A stretch of DNA of 64,000 nt from an uncultured Phascolarctobacterium sp. (lineage in GTDB: Bacteria > Bacillota > Negativicutes > Acidaminococcales > Acidaminococcaceae), in assembly GCA_900552005.1 (NCBI GenBank), contig URXU01000003.1:62001-126000 (forward strand), read 5' to 3'. Position 1 is the first letter of the stretch. Each line of letters opens with the position of its first letter. This document shows positions 24,517 through 33,155 of this stretch, one piece after another. The notes under the pieces are model-generated. The model was not told the DNA's origin and did not search any database. It saw only the letters and a program-made list of their open reading frames with translations. The position numbers and the translations under genes were made by a program.

Positions 24517-24723
24517 ATGCGTAAAATTATTTCTATTGACGGCATGCACTGTGAGCATTGTTCTGCAGCTGTAGCCGAAGCACTGCAGGCTTTGCCAGGT
24601 GTTCAAAACGTACAGGTTAGCTTGCCCGACAAGCAGGCTGTATTAGAAGCCGGCAGCAATAGTGATGAATCCTTGCGTAACGCCATTGAGGATATTGGCT
24701 TTGATGTCATCAGTATCAGCTAA
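24517..24723 (+). CDS. copZ: Copper chaperone CopZ-like protein
   Basis: A 68-aa single heavy-metal-associated domain with the metal loop GMHCEHC (C12, C15) and the usual beta-alpha-beta-beta-alpha-beta pattern ending EDIGFDV. It carries Cu(I) to CopA in the cytosol. 18 nt after copA, with its own AGAGGT ribosome site; ends at the terminator at 24731-24770. The residue after CxxC is Ser, as in many CopZ. Confidence 0.93.
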   Translation: MRKIISIDGMHCEHCSAAVAEALQALPGVQNVQVSLPDKQAVLEAGSNSDESLRNAIEDIGFDVISIS

Positions 24724-24730
24724 GACGCTA

Positions 24731-24770
24731 AAAAAGCGGTTCCGTCAGAAATAACGGAACCGCTTTTTTA
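24731..24770. terminator. Bidirectional terminator between copZ and the MATE gene
   Basis: A 15-bp perfect stem (AAAAAGCGGTTCCGT / ACGGAACCGCTTTTT) with an 8-nt loop, symmetrical A/T ends. Confidence 0.92.
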
Positions 24771-24782
24771 TTACAATACTGC

Positions 24783-26132
24783 TTATTGCTCAGTCAGCTG
24801 GCAGTCACGTTCCAATACTTTTACAAAATATAAATAACTGCCGAACAAAAAGACGGAACTGCTGATCCAGGCAATGGGCTCAGCCAGGCAGATACCTATA
24901 TAGCCCAGCATATCGCCCAAATAAACAGCAGTTAAAGTACGCATGACAAGTTCAATAACACCTGAGCACATGGGAATCATGGAAACGCCCATTCCCTGTA
25001 CCGCATTGCGGAAAATAAAAATCTGGCTCAGGAAAAAATAACAAGGCACTGTATAGAGAATATACAATCTTGCTGCCTCTAATACCTCTGCCTGCGGATT
25101 ATCCAAAAAGATACCTATTACCTCACGTCCGAAAGCAAAGAGAAGCACGGCCGCTACCAGACTAAAGCCAAGGGCAATCATTGAGCACTTTTTAACAGCT
25201 TCCCTGATTCTGTCAAAACGGCGGGCGCCAAAATTCTGCGCGGTAAAAACAGCCATAGCAATACCAAAGGAAATCATAGGCTGCAGGGCCAGCTGTTCCA
25301 CGCGGATAGCCGTTGTAAAACCGGCAATCGTATCTGCACCAAATTTATTGCAGACCGCCTGCAAAAAAATAATGCCCATCCCTAATACGGAAAACTGTAC
25401 AGCCATGGGCAGACCCATACGCAGATGCTGCCAGATTTCTGTAAACGTCAGACAAAAGTCGCGGCGCCCAATATGCAGCTGCGGAAACTTTCTGTAAATA
25501 TACAGCACGCACAGTACGGCTGATATTGCCTGGGCAATAACCAGCGCAACCGCACTGCCCGGTACGCCCCAGCCAAACCACAAAATAAAAACCAGAGCCA
25601 GCACAATATTAATCAAAGAAGATATTATAAGAAAATAAAGGGGTGTTTTGCTGTCGCCCAAAGAGCGCATAACGCCGGAAAGCAGATTATACGCCATCAT
25701 AGCCGCAATGCCGTCCGTAATAATCATTGAATAGCTGCGGGCATCGGGAACCAGTTCCGGCGGAATATTCATCAATAACAATAGCGGCTCAATAACTAAA
25801 TGCATGAGCAGCATAATCAGTATTACAAATACGCTGCTCAAAAAAATACTGGTAGCAATACTGCGCCGCATGCCCTGCATATCCCTCGCGCCATAACGCT
25901 GTCCGGTTACTACGGTAAAGCCATTGCTCAGACCAATGGTAAGAACCACCTGCAGCATAAACAGCGGCGCAATGGCACCTACGGCAGCCAGAGCATTGAC
26001 ACCAATTGTTCTTCCGACAATAATAATATCGGCAATATTATACAGCTGCTGAAAAATATTACCGATCAGCAGCGGTACCATAAAAGGCAGGATTAACTTT
26101 AACGGTTTTCCCTGCGTCATATTAGTCAACAT
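24783..26132 (-). CDS. MATE-family efflux transporter
   Basis: A 449-aa multidrug/Na+ antiporter-type membrane protein with 12 hydrophobic segments. The family start MTQGKPLKLILPFMVPLLIGNIFQQLYNIADIIIVG is clear, and so are the middle PLYFLIISSLINIVL and QFSVLGMGIIFLQ parts. Substrate is unknown. The start at 26132 is chosen because GAGGTGA lies 5 nt upstream; a longer frame adds an unlikely N terminus. A promoter is expected in the 55-nt A/T-rich spacer to the FAH terminator. Confidence 0.92.
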   Translation of the reverse strand: MLTNMTQGKPLKLILPFMVPLLIGNIFQQLYNIADIIIVGRTIGVNALAAVGAIAPLFMLQVVLTIGLSNGFTVVTGQRYGARDMQGMRRSIATSIFLSSVFVILIMLLMHLVIEPLLLLMNIPPELVPDARSYSMIITDGIAAMMAYNLLSGVMRSLGDSKTPLYFLIISSLINIVLALVFILWFGWGVPGSAVALVIAQAISAVLCVLYIYRKFPQLHIGRRDFCLTFTEIWQHLRMGLPMAVQFSVLGMGIIFLQAVCNKFGADTIAGFTTAIRVEQLALQPMISFGIAMAVFTAQNFGARRFDRIREAVKKCSMIALGFSLVAAVLLFAFGREVIGIFLDNPQAEVLEAARLYILYTVPCYFFLSQIFIFRNAVQGMGVSMIPMCSGVIELVMRTLTAVYLGDMLGYIGICLAEPIAWISSSVFLFGSYLYFVKVLERDCQLTEQ

Positions 26133-26211
26133 AAAAATCACCTCATATAAACAGGCTGACTGATTAGTCATTATTATAACATAAGAATAATTTTTCTTCA
26201 CGTGCCTTTAC

Positions 26212-26250
26212 AAAAAAAGATGTACACGGAAAGCTCCATGTACATCTTTT
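26212..26250 (-). terminator. Terminator of the PHP-FAH gene pair
   Basis: Stem of about 15 bp (AAAGATGTACA...TGTACATCTTT plus GGA/TCC with one mismatch) followed on the minus strand by seven T. Confidence 0.85.
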
Positions 26251-26256
26251 ATCCGG

Positions 26257-27024
26257 TTATTTTTCTTTGATAACTCTGTTGGTAATACGTCCGATACCTT
26301 CAATTTCTACAGCTACTTCATCGCCTTCATTCATGGTACCAAAACCCATCGGCGTGCCTGTAAGCACCAAATCACCGGCATCCAGCGTCATATTCTGAGA
26401 AATATAGCTTAAAATCTCAAATGGACCGTAAACCATATCACTGGTGCGTCCGTGCTGCTTAAGCTCACCATTTACCCATAATTTGATTTCCAGATCACTG
26501 GGATTCAAATCAGTTTCCAGCCAGGGTCCTAACGGACAGAAAGTATCAAAGGATTTACAACGCAGCCATTGTTCTTCTTTTCTTTGAATGTCGCTGGCCG
26601 TAATATCATTAGCGCAGGTATAACCAAGAATATATCTTGGTACATCTTCCGTCTTGACATTTTTCATTCTTTTTTTAATAACAATGCCTAATTCCGCGCC
26701 ATAAGCCAGCTCCTGTACCTGCTTAGGCCAAATAATATCCGCATCAGTGCCAATCACGGTGTGAGCGGCCTTGGCAAAAAGTGCCGGTTCCTGCGGTACG
26801 CTGACCCCGCATTCATCAGCATGAGCTTTATAGTTAAAGCTGACACAGATAATCTGCTTAGGTACGCAGGGGGCTAAAAGCTGAACATCCTGCAGATTAA
26901 ATACTTCGTCAGTAATTCTCCAGTAAGTATCCAGACTGCCGTAAACGCAGCGTACAATTTTGCCGTCAATAAAACCAATCCGCTTAGTGCCTGTTTTTTT
27001 ATCTTTAAATCTAACACATCTCAT
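26257..27024 (-). CDS. Fumarylacetoacetate hydrolase-family protein
   Basis: A 255-aa FAH-domain enzyme. Metal-binding and catalytic pattern is visible in the FNYKAHADE lead, GAELGIVI, and GYTCANDITASDIQ, with the family's C-terminal LVLTGTPMGFGTM turn. Members hydrolyse or decarboxylate acylpyruvates; the exact reaction here is unknown. It starts directly after the stop of the PHP gene, so they form a leftward two-gene operon. Confidence 0.88.
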   Translation of the reverse strand: MRCVRFKDKKTGTKRIGFIDGKIVRCVYGSLDTYWRITDEVFNLQDVQLLAPCVPKQIICVSFNYKAHADECGVSVPQEPALFAKAAHTVIGTDADIIWPKQVQELAYGAELGIVIKKRMKNVKTEDVPRYILGYTCANDITASDIQRKEEQWLRCKSFDTFCPLGPWLETDLNPSDLEIKLWVNGELKQHGRTSDMVYGPFEILSYISQNMTLDAGDLVLTGTPMGFGTMNEGDEVAVEIEGIGRITNRVIKEK

Positions 27025-27804
27025 TTAAGCTTCCCCCATTAAATACATTTTTCTTTCGCGAAAATAAACGGGCTGCAAATCAGCCTGCATTGCCAGCTCC
27101 AATGCTTTATCCAGTCTGCGCCCCACATGCTCCTGATAGTGAGCGTCGCTGCCCACAGTACAGAAACGACCGCCTAACTGACGATAACGCCGGTAAATCT
27201 CCAGCAGCGCCTGAAAAGAACGGCCATCATCCAGACGGCGGGTATTAATCTCCATGGGCTTTTGCTTGGCAATCAATGTCAGCAGCAGCTTATCGAATAA
27301 AGCCTGTTCCTGCTCCATATTAAATTCCTTATCTTCATAAGGCCAGTACCGGCAGATATAATCAATATGAGCAAAGGCGTCAAAATTATCATGATTTTCT
27401 ACGCAGCAGATTGCATCTGCCAAAAAATCTCTGGTTGCCTGCTGCTTCGTACGCCCCTGATAAAAATCCTTTTCATAAATATCCTGGCGCTGCACGCAGT
27501 GAATTGACCCTAAAACAAAATCAAATGGATGCCCGGCGGCTACCAGTTCATCCTTGGCAGCTGTATGATTCTGCATGCCAATTTCAATTCCTATCAGAAT
27601 TTTATCACTGCATAAAGGTTTAACTTGGGCAAAATATTCATCTATATCAAAAATAAAAGCTTCAGGATTGGTAGGATAATCAAAATCCCAGTGCTCTGTA
27701 AAAACAACACCAATATTCTGCTGCCGGGCGGCCTCTATGGCATCATGAAAATCCATATGGCTGTCGCAGGAATAATTGCAGTGCATATGTGTATCAAATA
27801 TCAT
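27025..27804 (-). CDS. PHP-domain phosphatase (HisK-like)
   Basis: A 259-aa metal-dependent phosphoesterase. The PHP motifs are intact: FDTHMHCNYSCDSHM (residues 3-17), FTEHWDFDYP (about 34-43), GIEIGMQNH, GSIHC, and the C-terminal TVGSDAHYQEHVG. It looks like histidinol-phosphate phosphatase, but that activity is not certain outside a histidine operon. Coupled with the FAH gene downstream. Confidence 0.85.
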   Translation of the reverse strand: MIFDTHMHCNYSCDSHMDFHDAIEAARQQNIGVVFTEHWDFDYPTNPEAFIFDIDEYFAQVKPLCSDKILIGIEIGMQNHTAAKDELVAAGHPFDFVLGSIHCVQRQDIYEKDFYQGRTKQQATRDFLADAICCVENHDNFDAFAHIDYICRYWPYEDKEFNMEQEQALFDKLLLTLIAKQKPMEINTRRLDDGRSFQALLEIYRRYRQLGGRFCTVGSDAHYQEHVGRRLDKALELAMQADLQPVYFRERKMYLMGEA

Positions 27805-27913
27805 ATTTATTCCTTCTTTCCACGATTTTTATTTTACCAAATCGTACAGAAAAAGAAAATAACCAACCTGCATAGCAGCAGATATTTTAAAATAATTTTA
27901 CCAGACTGAAAAT

Positions 27914-27975
27914 CTTGCTGCCTAAAGAATATGGCAGCAAAGATAAAAAGCAGTCCCAGTAATTTCTGAGACTGC
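27914..27975 (-). terminator. Terminator region after ychF (two hairpins)
   Basis: The first hairpin read from ychF (GCAGTCTCAG / CTGGGACTGC, one G-T pair) ends in five T, and a second (TTGCTGCC / GGCAGCAA) follows 4 nt later. It ends the leftward ychF transcript. Confidence 0.8.
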
Positions 27976-27993
27976 CAGATACCCTATTAAAAA

Positions 27994-29100
27994 CTATACA
28001 TTAAAGCGGAATTCAACTACATCGCCGTCCTGCATAACATAGTCTTTGCCTTCCAGACGTACCAGACCTTTTTCACGGGCCGCAGCCTTGCTGCCGCAAG
28101 CCACCAGATCGTTATAGGAAACAATTTCCGCTCTGATAAAGCCGCGTTCAAAGTCGGTATGAATTTTACCGGCAGCCTGCGGTGCTTTAGTTCCGCAGGT
28201 AATGGTCCAAGCACGGGATTCCATTTCACCAGCAGTTAAATAAGTCATCAAACCCAGCAGTTTAAAGCCTGCTTTAATCAGACGATCCAGACCGGCCTCT
28301 TCCAAACCTGCCATTGCCAAAAATTCTTTGGCTTCATCGTCAGGTAATTCAGCAATCTCACTTTCCATTTTAGCGGAAATAACAATAACTTCAGCACCTT
28401 CTTCAGCCGCATATTTCTGCACGGCTTGTACATGTATATTACCTGAAGCATCACCGGCTTCTTCCTCTGCCACATTAGTAACATACAGAACTGGTTTCAT
28501 TGTCAATAAATGCAGATCTTTCAAAAATTCCTGTTCGTCTTCCGTTAAGCCCAAACGGCGTGCCGGAACAGCTTCTCCCAGTCCTGCCAAGACTTTTTCC
28601 AGGGCAGCTTTTTCCAGCGGCACCTTCTTATCACCGGTCTTGAGCAGTTTAACAATGCGTTCCATACGTTTTTCCAAGGTTTCCATATCCGCCAGGCATA
28701 ATTCAGTATTGATAATTTCAATATCGCGCAGCGGATCAATACTGCCTTCAACATGGGTAATATTGCCGTCTTCAAAACAACGTACTACCTGGGCAATAGC
28801 ATCAACTTCCCGAATATGCGCTAAGAATTTATTGCCTAAACCTTCGCCTTTAGACGCACCTTTTACCAAGCCGGCAATGTCTACAAAACGCATGGCTGCC
28901 GGAACAATTTTCTTGGAATGAAACATATCGCTTAAAACCTGCAGTCTTTCATCAGGCACATCCACAACACCTACATTAGGCTCAATAGTGCAGAAAGGAT
29001 AATTGGCAGCTTCCGCACCTGCTTTGGTAATGGCATTGAACAATGTACTTTTGCCTACGTTAGGCAAACCTACAATACCTACTTCTAAATTAGTACTCAC
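27994..29100 (-). CDS. ychF: Redox-regulated ATPase YchF (Obg family)
   Basis: A 368-aa universally conserved P-loop ATPase binding ribosomes. Motifs: GLPNVGKSTLFNAIT (G1, residues 11-25), DIAGLVKGASKGEGLGN (G3) and NVAEE (where GTPases have NKxD, giving ATP preference). The TGS domain at the C terminus ends AREKGLVRLEGKDYVMQDGDVVEFRF. Cys residues in these proteins are targets of redox control. Single-gene transcript ending at the terminator pair. Confidence 0.97.
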   Translation of the reverse strand: MSTNLEVGIVGLPNVGKSTLFNAITKAGAEAANYPFCTIEPNVGVVDVPDERLQVLSDMFHSKKIVPAAMRFVDIAGLVKGASKGEGLGNKFLAHIREVDAIAQVVRCFEDGNITHVEGSIDPLRDIEIINTELCLADMETLEKRMERIVKLLKTGDKKVPLEKAALEKVLAGLGEAVPARRLGLTEDEQEFLKDLHLLTMKPVLYVTNVAEEEAGDASGNIHVQAVQKYAAEEGAEVIVISAKMESEIAELPDDEAKEFLAMAGLEEAGLDRLIKAGFKLLGLMTYLTAGEMESRAWTITCGTKAPQAAGKIHTDFERGFIRAEIVSYNDLVACGSKAAAREKGLVRLEGKDYVMQDGDVVEFRFNV

Positions 29101-29257
29101 TCTGATCGCTCCTTATATCAAACATTGATAAATATGACTTAAAAGAATATTTATGCTCTATAGTATTGTACAATAACTGCAGTTTTTATGCAATTATCTT
29201 GCCGTATTACCCGGGAAATATGACTTTCATCTCCGCTTTTCCCGTTTTTCTTTCCAT

Positions 29258-29286
29258 TTGACAAGTCTTGACTGCCGCACTACAAT
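29258..29286 (+). promoter_or_regulatory. Promoter of the RibU-like gene
   Basis: TTGACA (29258-29263), 17-nt spacer, TACAAT (29281-29286): close to consensus. Only about 30 nt of leader remain, too short for an FMN riboswitch. Confidence 0.75.
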
Positions 29287-29322
29287 AAAAACTGCCTGTG
29301 AAATCTTAGGGAGAAAAAATCT

Positions 29323-29967
29323 ATGCTGCAATTAACTAATAAAAAACTCACCGTTTTGGCACTGCTGTGTGCCATGGCCTATTTGGTAATGGTCATCATC
29401 AAAATTCCCGTTGTGCTGTTTCTTTCTTATGAGCCAAAGGATGTCATTATTACTCTGGGCGGCTTTCTCTATGGTCCGTGGGCTTGCGTGCTTATCTCTG
29501 CCGTTGTTTCACTGCTGGAAATGTTTACTGTCAGCGCCACCGGTATTATCGGCCTGATAATGAATATCCTCGCCAGCTGTAGTTTTGCCTGTACGGCCGC
29601 AGTTATCTACAGCCGCTGGCCATCTTGGCGCGGTGCCGCTGCCGGATTATTTTCCGGCACTTTATGCCTTAGCCTGACCATGCTGATCTGGAACTATATT
29701 TTTTTACCCATCTTCCTGCATTTTCCCCGTACGGAATTTGCCAAACTGCTGTTTCCTGCCATTCTGCCTTTTAATCTGCTGAAGGGAGCACTAAATTCAG
29801 CCCTAATCCTTATGCTGTACCGGCATATGCTTACGGCGCTGAAAAATTACGGTCTGTTTACTTCAAATAAGCAAGCTGCCAATAATACCAAAGCCTTGCT
29901 TGCGCTGTCTGCACTGCTATTTATAACCTGCATTCTGGTACTGCTGTCCTGGCGCCAGATAATATAA
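29323..29967 (+). CDS. ECF transporter S component, RibU-like (riboflavin)
   Basis: A 214-aa membrane protein with six hydrophobic segments, starting LTVLALLCAMAYLVMVIIKIPV and containing SYEPKDVIITLGGFLYGP and the late LPFNLLKGALNSALI stretch, both typical of RibU. It would bind riboflavin for the shared ECF module, which is not in this window. The lack of an FMN riboswitch is unusual for ribU. Start is ATG behind TTAGGGAG. Single gene, ending in a terminator. Confidence 0.75.
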   Translation: MLQLTNKKLTVLALLCAMAYLVMVIIKIPVVLFLSYEPKDVIITLGGFLYGPWACVLISAVVSLLEMFTVSATGIIGLIMNILASCSFACTAAVIYSRWPSWRGAAAGLFSGTLCLSLTMLIWNYIFLPIFLHFPRTEFAKLLFPAILPFNLLKGALNSALILMLYRHMLTALKNYGLFTSNKQAANNTKALLALSALLFITCILVLLSWRQII

Positions 29968-29994
29968 AAAGACTGCCCTTAGGCAGTCTTTTCT
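29967..29994. terminator. Bidirectional terminator after the RibU-like gene
   Basis: Stem AAAAGACTGCC / GGCAGTCTTTT with a 4-nt loop, ending 3 nt before the stop of the convergent gene. Confidence 0.85.
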
Positions 29995-29996
29995 TC

Positions 29997-30698
29997 TTAA
30001 TGCTGCATTAATCTGTTGGCATAATTACGCATAGCCTGATTAGGAACCTGTTTAAAATCTGCAGGCGGCAGCGCAAAAGCAGTAGCGGCATCCACAGTAT
30101 TGCTGCACTCTACTACGTCAAAGCGCGGCAGATAGCTTACCTCATAGCCTTTCCAATTGGCAGTATCTTTCTCAAAATAAAAATACAGCTCGTTACTGCC
30201 TTTTATTACCTTATCATAATCATAACCGGTAACTTTATCATTACCGCCTTCCGGCTTGCTGCCAAACCAGCTTACCAAAGTTTCGGCAAAAGCCTTGCTC
30301 ATGCCTGGCAGCTCAGGCAGCCGGTCATAAGTCTTATTGGCATAATCAATGGTATACCAGTAGCCGCCTTTTACAAACGTGTTGCTGTCGCTGACAACTT
30401 TGCCGTCACCATCTGTAATAGTAACATGTTCAGCATAAACCCCGTTCATTTCATTGTATTCCGTGCGGATATTGCGTACCCTCTGCGCCGTGCTAAGATT
30501 ATTATAGGCTTCCGGAGTCAGTACATCGGCCATGTCTATCTGCTGTTTCACCACCAGATGGACAGGATGTTTATCGCTGTTCAAAGTATTGCCAAGCAGC
30601 TGAAAAGTACGCTGTCCGGGATTATAGGCCCACGCAGCGGCAGTGCAGAGCATGGTCATCAGACAGGCTAACATAAATACTACAAGCGATTTTTTCAT
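29997..30698 (-). CDS. Exported protein, function unknown
   Basis: A 233-aa protein with a signal peptide (MKKSLVVFMLACLMTMLCTAAAWA, cleavage near 24). The mature part contains alternating strands with several Tyr/Trp (GGYWYTIDYANKTYDRL, YEVSYLPRFDVVEC) and no membrane segment, so it is likely periplasmic. GAGGTGA precedes the ATG. No family is recognised. Confidence 0.7.
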   Translation of the reverse strand: MKKSLVVFMLACLMTMLCTAAAWAYNPGQRTFQLLGNTLNSDKHPVHLVVKQQIDMADVLTPEAYNNLSTAQRVRNIRTEYNEMNGVYAEHVTITDGDGKVVSDSNTFVKGGYWYTIDYANKTYDRLPELPGMSKAFAETLVSWFGSKPEGGNDKVTGYDYDKVIKGSNELYFYFEKDTANWKGYEVSYLPRFDVVECSNTVDAATAFALPPADFKQVPNQAMRNYANRLMQH

Positions 30699-30761
30699 TA
30701 GTAATCACCTCATTATCAGGATAAATACATTATAACATACTGCTGGCAATTACTGTAATGT

Positions 30762-30796
30762 AAAAAAACACTCTGCAAAATATTTTGCAGAGTGTT
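30762..30796 (-). terminator. Terminator of the liv-CBS-DUF951 operon
   Basis: Perfect 14- to 15-bp stem (AACACTCTGCAAAA / TTTTGCAGAGTGTT) with a minimal loop, then seven T on the minus strand. Confidence 0.9.
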
Positions 30797-30801
30797 AATC
30801 T

Positions 30802-30999
30802 TTATTCGGCACTTTTAACTATGGCTTTGACAGCTTTTTCAAATTTGCTGCGGGGCAGCATTACAAAATGGCCGCAGCCACAGCACTTTATACCAAAATC
30901 CATACCTGTTCTGGTAATTTCCCATTCCTTGCTGCCGCAGGGATGCGGTTTTTTCATGCTGACCACATCACCTACGTGAAAGACTGTTCCCTTCAGCAT
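30802..30999 (-). CDS. DUF951 family protein
   Basis: A 65-aa protein with the DUF951 pattern VGDVVSMKKPHPCGSKEWEI ... IKCCGCGHFVMLPRSKFEK, a small beta-rich fold with a CxxCG zinc-ribbon half. Function unknown. Its ATG overlaps the stop of the CBS-ACT gene (TAATG), so it is translationally coupled. In other Firmicutes DUF951 lies beside ychF; here it is at the end of the liv operon. Confidence 0.88.
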   Translation of the reverse strand: MLKGTVFHVGDVVSMKKPHPCGSKEWEITRTGMDFGIKCCGCGHFVMLPRSKFEKAVKAIVKSAE

Positions 31000-31661
31000 T
31001 ATTCATCAATACCTTCAAAAGTCATAACATCAGTTACATTATAGCCGGCTTCTCTGATCTGTTCTATAATGCCAAGACCCTGTTCACCAAGATCTGCACG
31101 AATAGTAATTTCAGCACTGCCGTTTTGATTTTGTTTGCTGACAATGGAAATAATATTAATATTATTTTCTTTAAACAAATTGCTGACTTCCGCAATAACA
31201 CCTACTTTATCACTGGCATCAAAAGTAATACGGGTACAGCTGCGGTCCATGCTCATAATTTCTACAAAAGCACGGAACAGATCATTTTGTGCAATAATAC
31301 CGCATAATTTATTGTTCTCGTCAACTACCGGCAACGCATTTACTTTATGCTTATAGAGTTTATAAGCTACATATTCAATAGTATCATCGGCATTAACAGT
31401 AATGACGGTTCTGCTCATAATATCGCTGACTTTCAAACGACCTAAGAGATAATTGGCTTCATAGCGGGATAAAGTGCTGGCGTCACTGGGTGACGCACGG
31501 CCAATATCATCAATAGTTATAATGCCGCGTACACGTTTAATATCATCCACTACCGGAATGCTCACAAAACCTTTGCTGCGCATCAGTTCACGGGCTTCAA
31601 GCATGGTTTGGTCTTCACTTACAGTAACCACTACAGGAGTCATAAATTCTTTTACTAACAT
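30999..31661 (-). CDS. CBS-pair + ACT domain protein
   Basis: A 220-aa protein: two CBS domains (MLVKEFMTPVVVTVSE..., LKVSDIMSRTVITVNADD..., about residues 1-130) and a C-terminal ACT domain (RITFDASDKVGVIAEVSNLFKENNINIIS..., about 140-215). The layout resembles AcuB. CBS pairs bind adenosyl ligands and ACT domains often bind amino acids, so it may sense a branched-chain amino acid near the liv transporter, 16 nt upstream. Start at 31661 behind GGAGA; an upstream start would overlap livF without a ribosome site. Confidence 0.85.
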   Translation of the reverse strand: MLVKEFMTPVVVTVSEDQTMLEARELMRSKGFVSIPVVDDIKRVRGIITIDDIGRASPSDASTLSRYEANYLLGRLKVSDIMSRTVITVNADDTIEYVAYKLYKHKVNALPVVDENNKLCGIIAQNDLFRAFVEIMSMDRSCTRITFDASDKVGVIAEVSNLFKENNINIISIVSKQNQNGSAEITIRADLGEQGLGIIEQIREAGYNVTDVMTFEGIDE

Positions 31662-31677
31662 TGTGCCACTCTCCTCA

Positions 31678-32382
31678 TCAGCCACCAAGATATGCTTTGC
31701 GTACAGCTTCACTGCTTGCCAGTTCCTGTGCTGTACCGCTCAAAGTAATACGTCCTGTTTCCAGAACATATGCCTTATCAGCAATAGACAAAGCCATATT
31801 AGCATTCTGTTCTACCAGCAGTACCGTAGTTCCGCTGGCATTGATTTCTTTTATTATATTAAAAATTTCTTTAACAAGCAACGGTGCAAGACCCATGGAA
31901 GGCTCATCCAGCAGCAGCAGCTGTGGACGGCTCATTAAGGCACGGCCCATAGCCAGCATTTGCTGTTCACCGCCGGACAAAGTACCGGAAAGCTGATTTT
32001 TACGCTCTAAAAGACGCGGGAATTTTTTAAAGACATCTTCCATATCTTTGGCAATGCCTTCTTTATCCTTACGCAGATAAGCGCCCAGTTCCAGATTTTC
32101 CATAACCGTCATATTAGCAAATACATGACGGCCTTCCGGTACCTGGCATAAGCCCATACCAACAATTTTATGAGCCGGCATACCGGAAATATCCTTATCC
32201 TGATAAATAATACGGCCTGTCTTGGGTTTCATCAAGCCGGAAATAGTACGCAAAGTAGTTGATTTACCGGCACCGTTGGAACCGATTAAAGCCACAATTT
32301 CTCCGTCAGGCACATTCAGGCTGATACCTTTAATGGCATGGATGGCACCGTAATAGACATTGATATCTTCAACTCTTAACAT
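31678..32382 (-). CDS. livF: Branched-chain amino acid ABC transporter ATPase LivF
   Basis: A 234-aa ABC ATPase: Walker A IGSNGAGKSTTL, signature LSGGEQQMLAMGRALM, Walker B LLLLDEPSMGLAP. LivF and LivG form the two ATPases of the LivHMGF importer at the inner membrane. Its ATG overlaps the livG stop (TGATG). Confidence 0.94.
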   Translation of the reverse strand: MLRVEDINVYYGAIHAIKGISLNVPDGEIVALIGSNGAGKSTTLRTISGLMKPKTGRIIYQDKDISGMPAHKIVGMGLCQVPEGRHVFANMTVMENLELGAYLRKDKEGIAKDMEDVFKKFPRLLERKNQLSGTLSGGEQQMLAMGRALMSRPQLLLLDEPSMGLAPLLVKEIFNIIKEINASGTTVLLVEQNANMALSIADKAYVLETGRITLSGTAQELASSEAVRKAYLGG

Positions 32383-33155
32383 CAGTTGATTACCTCCTCA
32401 CCTAAATATGCCTCAATTACACGTTTATTATGTTTAATTTCCTCAGGCGTGCCTTCCGCAATCTGGCAGCCATATTCTACTACATAGATACGTTCGCATA
32501 CACCCATAACCAGGCCCATATCATGTTCAATCAACAGAATGGACAAATCAAATTTTTCTCTTATCCAGCGAATCATTTCCATAAGTTCCTTAGTTTCCTG
32601 AGGATTCATACCGGCTGCCGGTTCATCCAGCAGCAGCAGTTTAGGCTCGGTAGCCAGTGCACGGGCAATTTCCAGACGGCGCTGTTCACCATACGGAAGG
32701 TTTTTGGCCGTTTCGTTAGCTTTGCCTTCCAAATGGAAAATTTTCAGCAGGTCCATGGCTTTTTGGGTAATCATATCTTCTTCATGCAGATATTTTCCGG
32801 TACGTAAAACAGCTTCCAGCAAATTATATGATACATGCATATTATAAGCAATCTTAACATTATCAATAACACTTAATTCGGAAAACAGGCGAATATTCTG
32901 GAAGGTACGCGCCATGCCCATTTGTGTTACCTGATAAGATTTATGGCCGCTGCTTTTTTGGCCGTTGAAATAAATTTCACCTTCAGTCGGTGTATATACA
33001 CCAGTAATCATATTAAAAATAGTAGTTTTGCCGGCGCCGTTTGGTCCAATAAGGCCAATCAGTTCGCCTTTATCTATATGCATGGTCAGATTGGAAACGG
33101 CACGCAGACCGCCGAAAACCATGGAAATATTATTTACCTTCAGCAGTTCCGCCAT
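32382..33155 (-). CDS. livG: Branched-chain amino acid ABC transporter ATPase LivG
   Basis: A 257-aa ABC ATPase: Walker A IGPNGAGKTTIFN, the LPYGEQRRLEIARAL signature (Y in place of S is usual for LivG), Walker B LLLLDEPAAGMNP and the H-loop IEHDM. Overlaps livM by 26 nt: GGAGGT lies within livM. Confidence 0.94.
   Translation of the reverse strand: MAELLKVNNISMVFGGLRAVSNLTMHIDKGELIGLIGPNGAGKTTIFNMITGVYTPTEGEIYFNGQKSSGHKSYQVTQMGMARTFQNIRLFSELSVIDNVKIAYNMHVSYNLLEAVLRTGKYLHEEDMITQKAMDLLKIFHLEGKANETAKNLPYGEQRRLEIARALATEPKLLLLDEPAAGMNPQETKELMEMIRWIREKFDLSILLIEHDMGLVMGVCERIYVVEYGCQIAEGTPEEIKHNKRVIEAYLGEEVIN

Noticed and set aside
29101..29257. FMN riboswitch upstream of the RibU-like gene
   Set aside because: No AGGGGCAAGG-like conserved blocks are visible, and the promoter lies only about 37 nt from the start codon.
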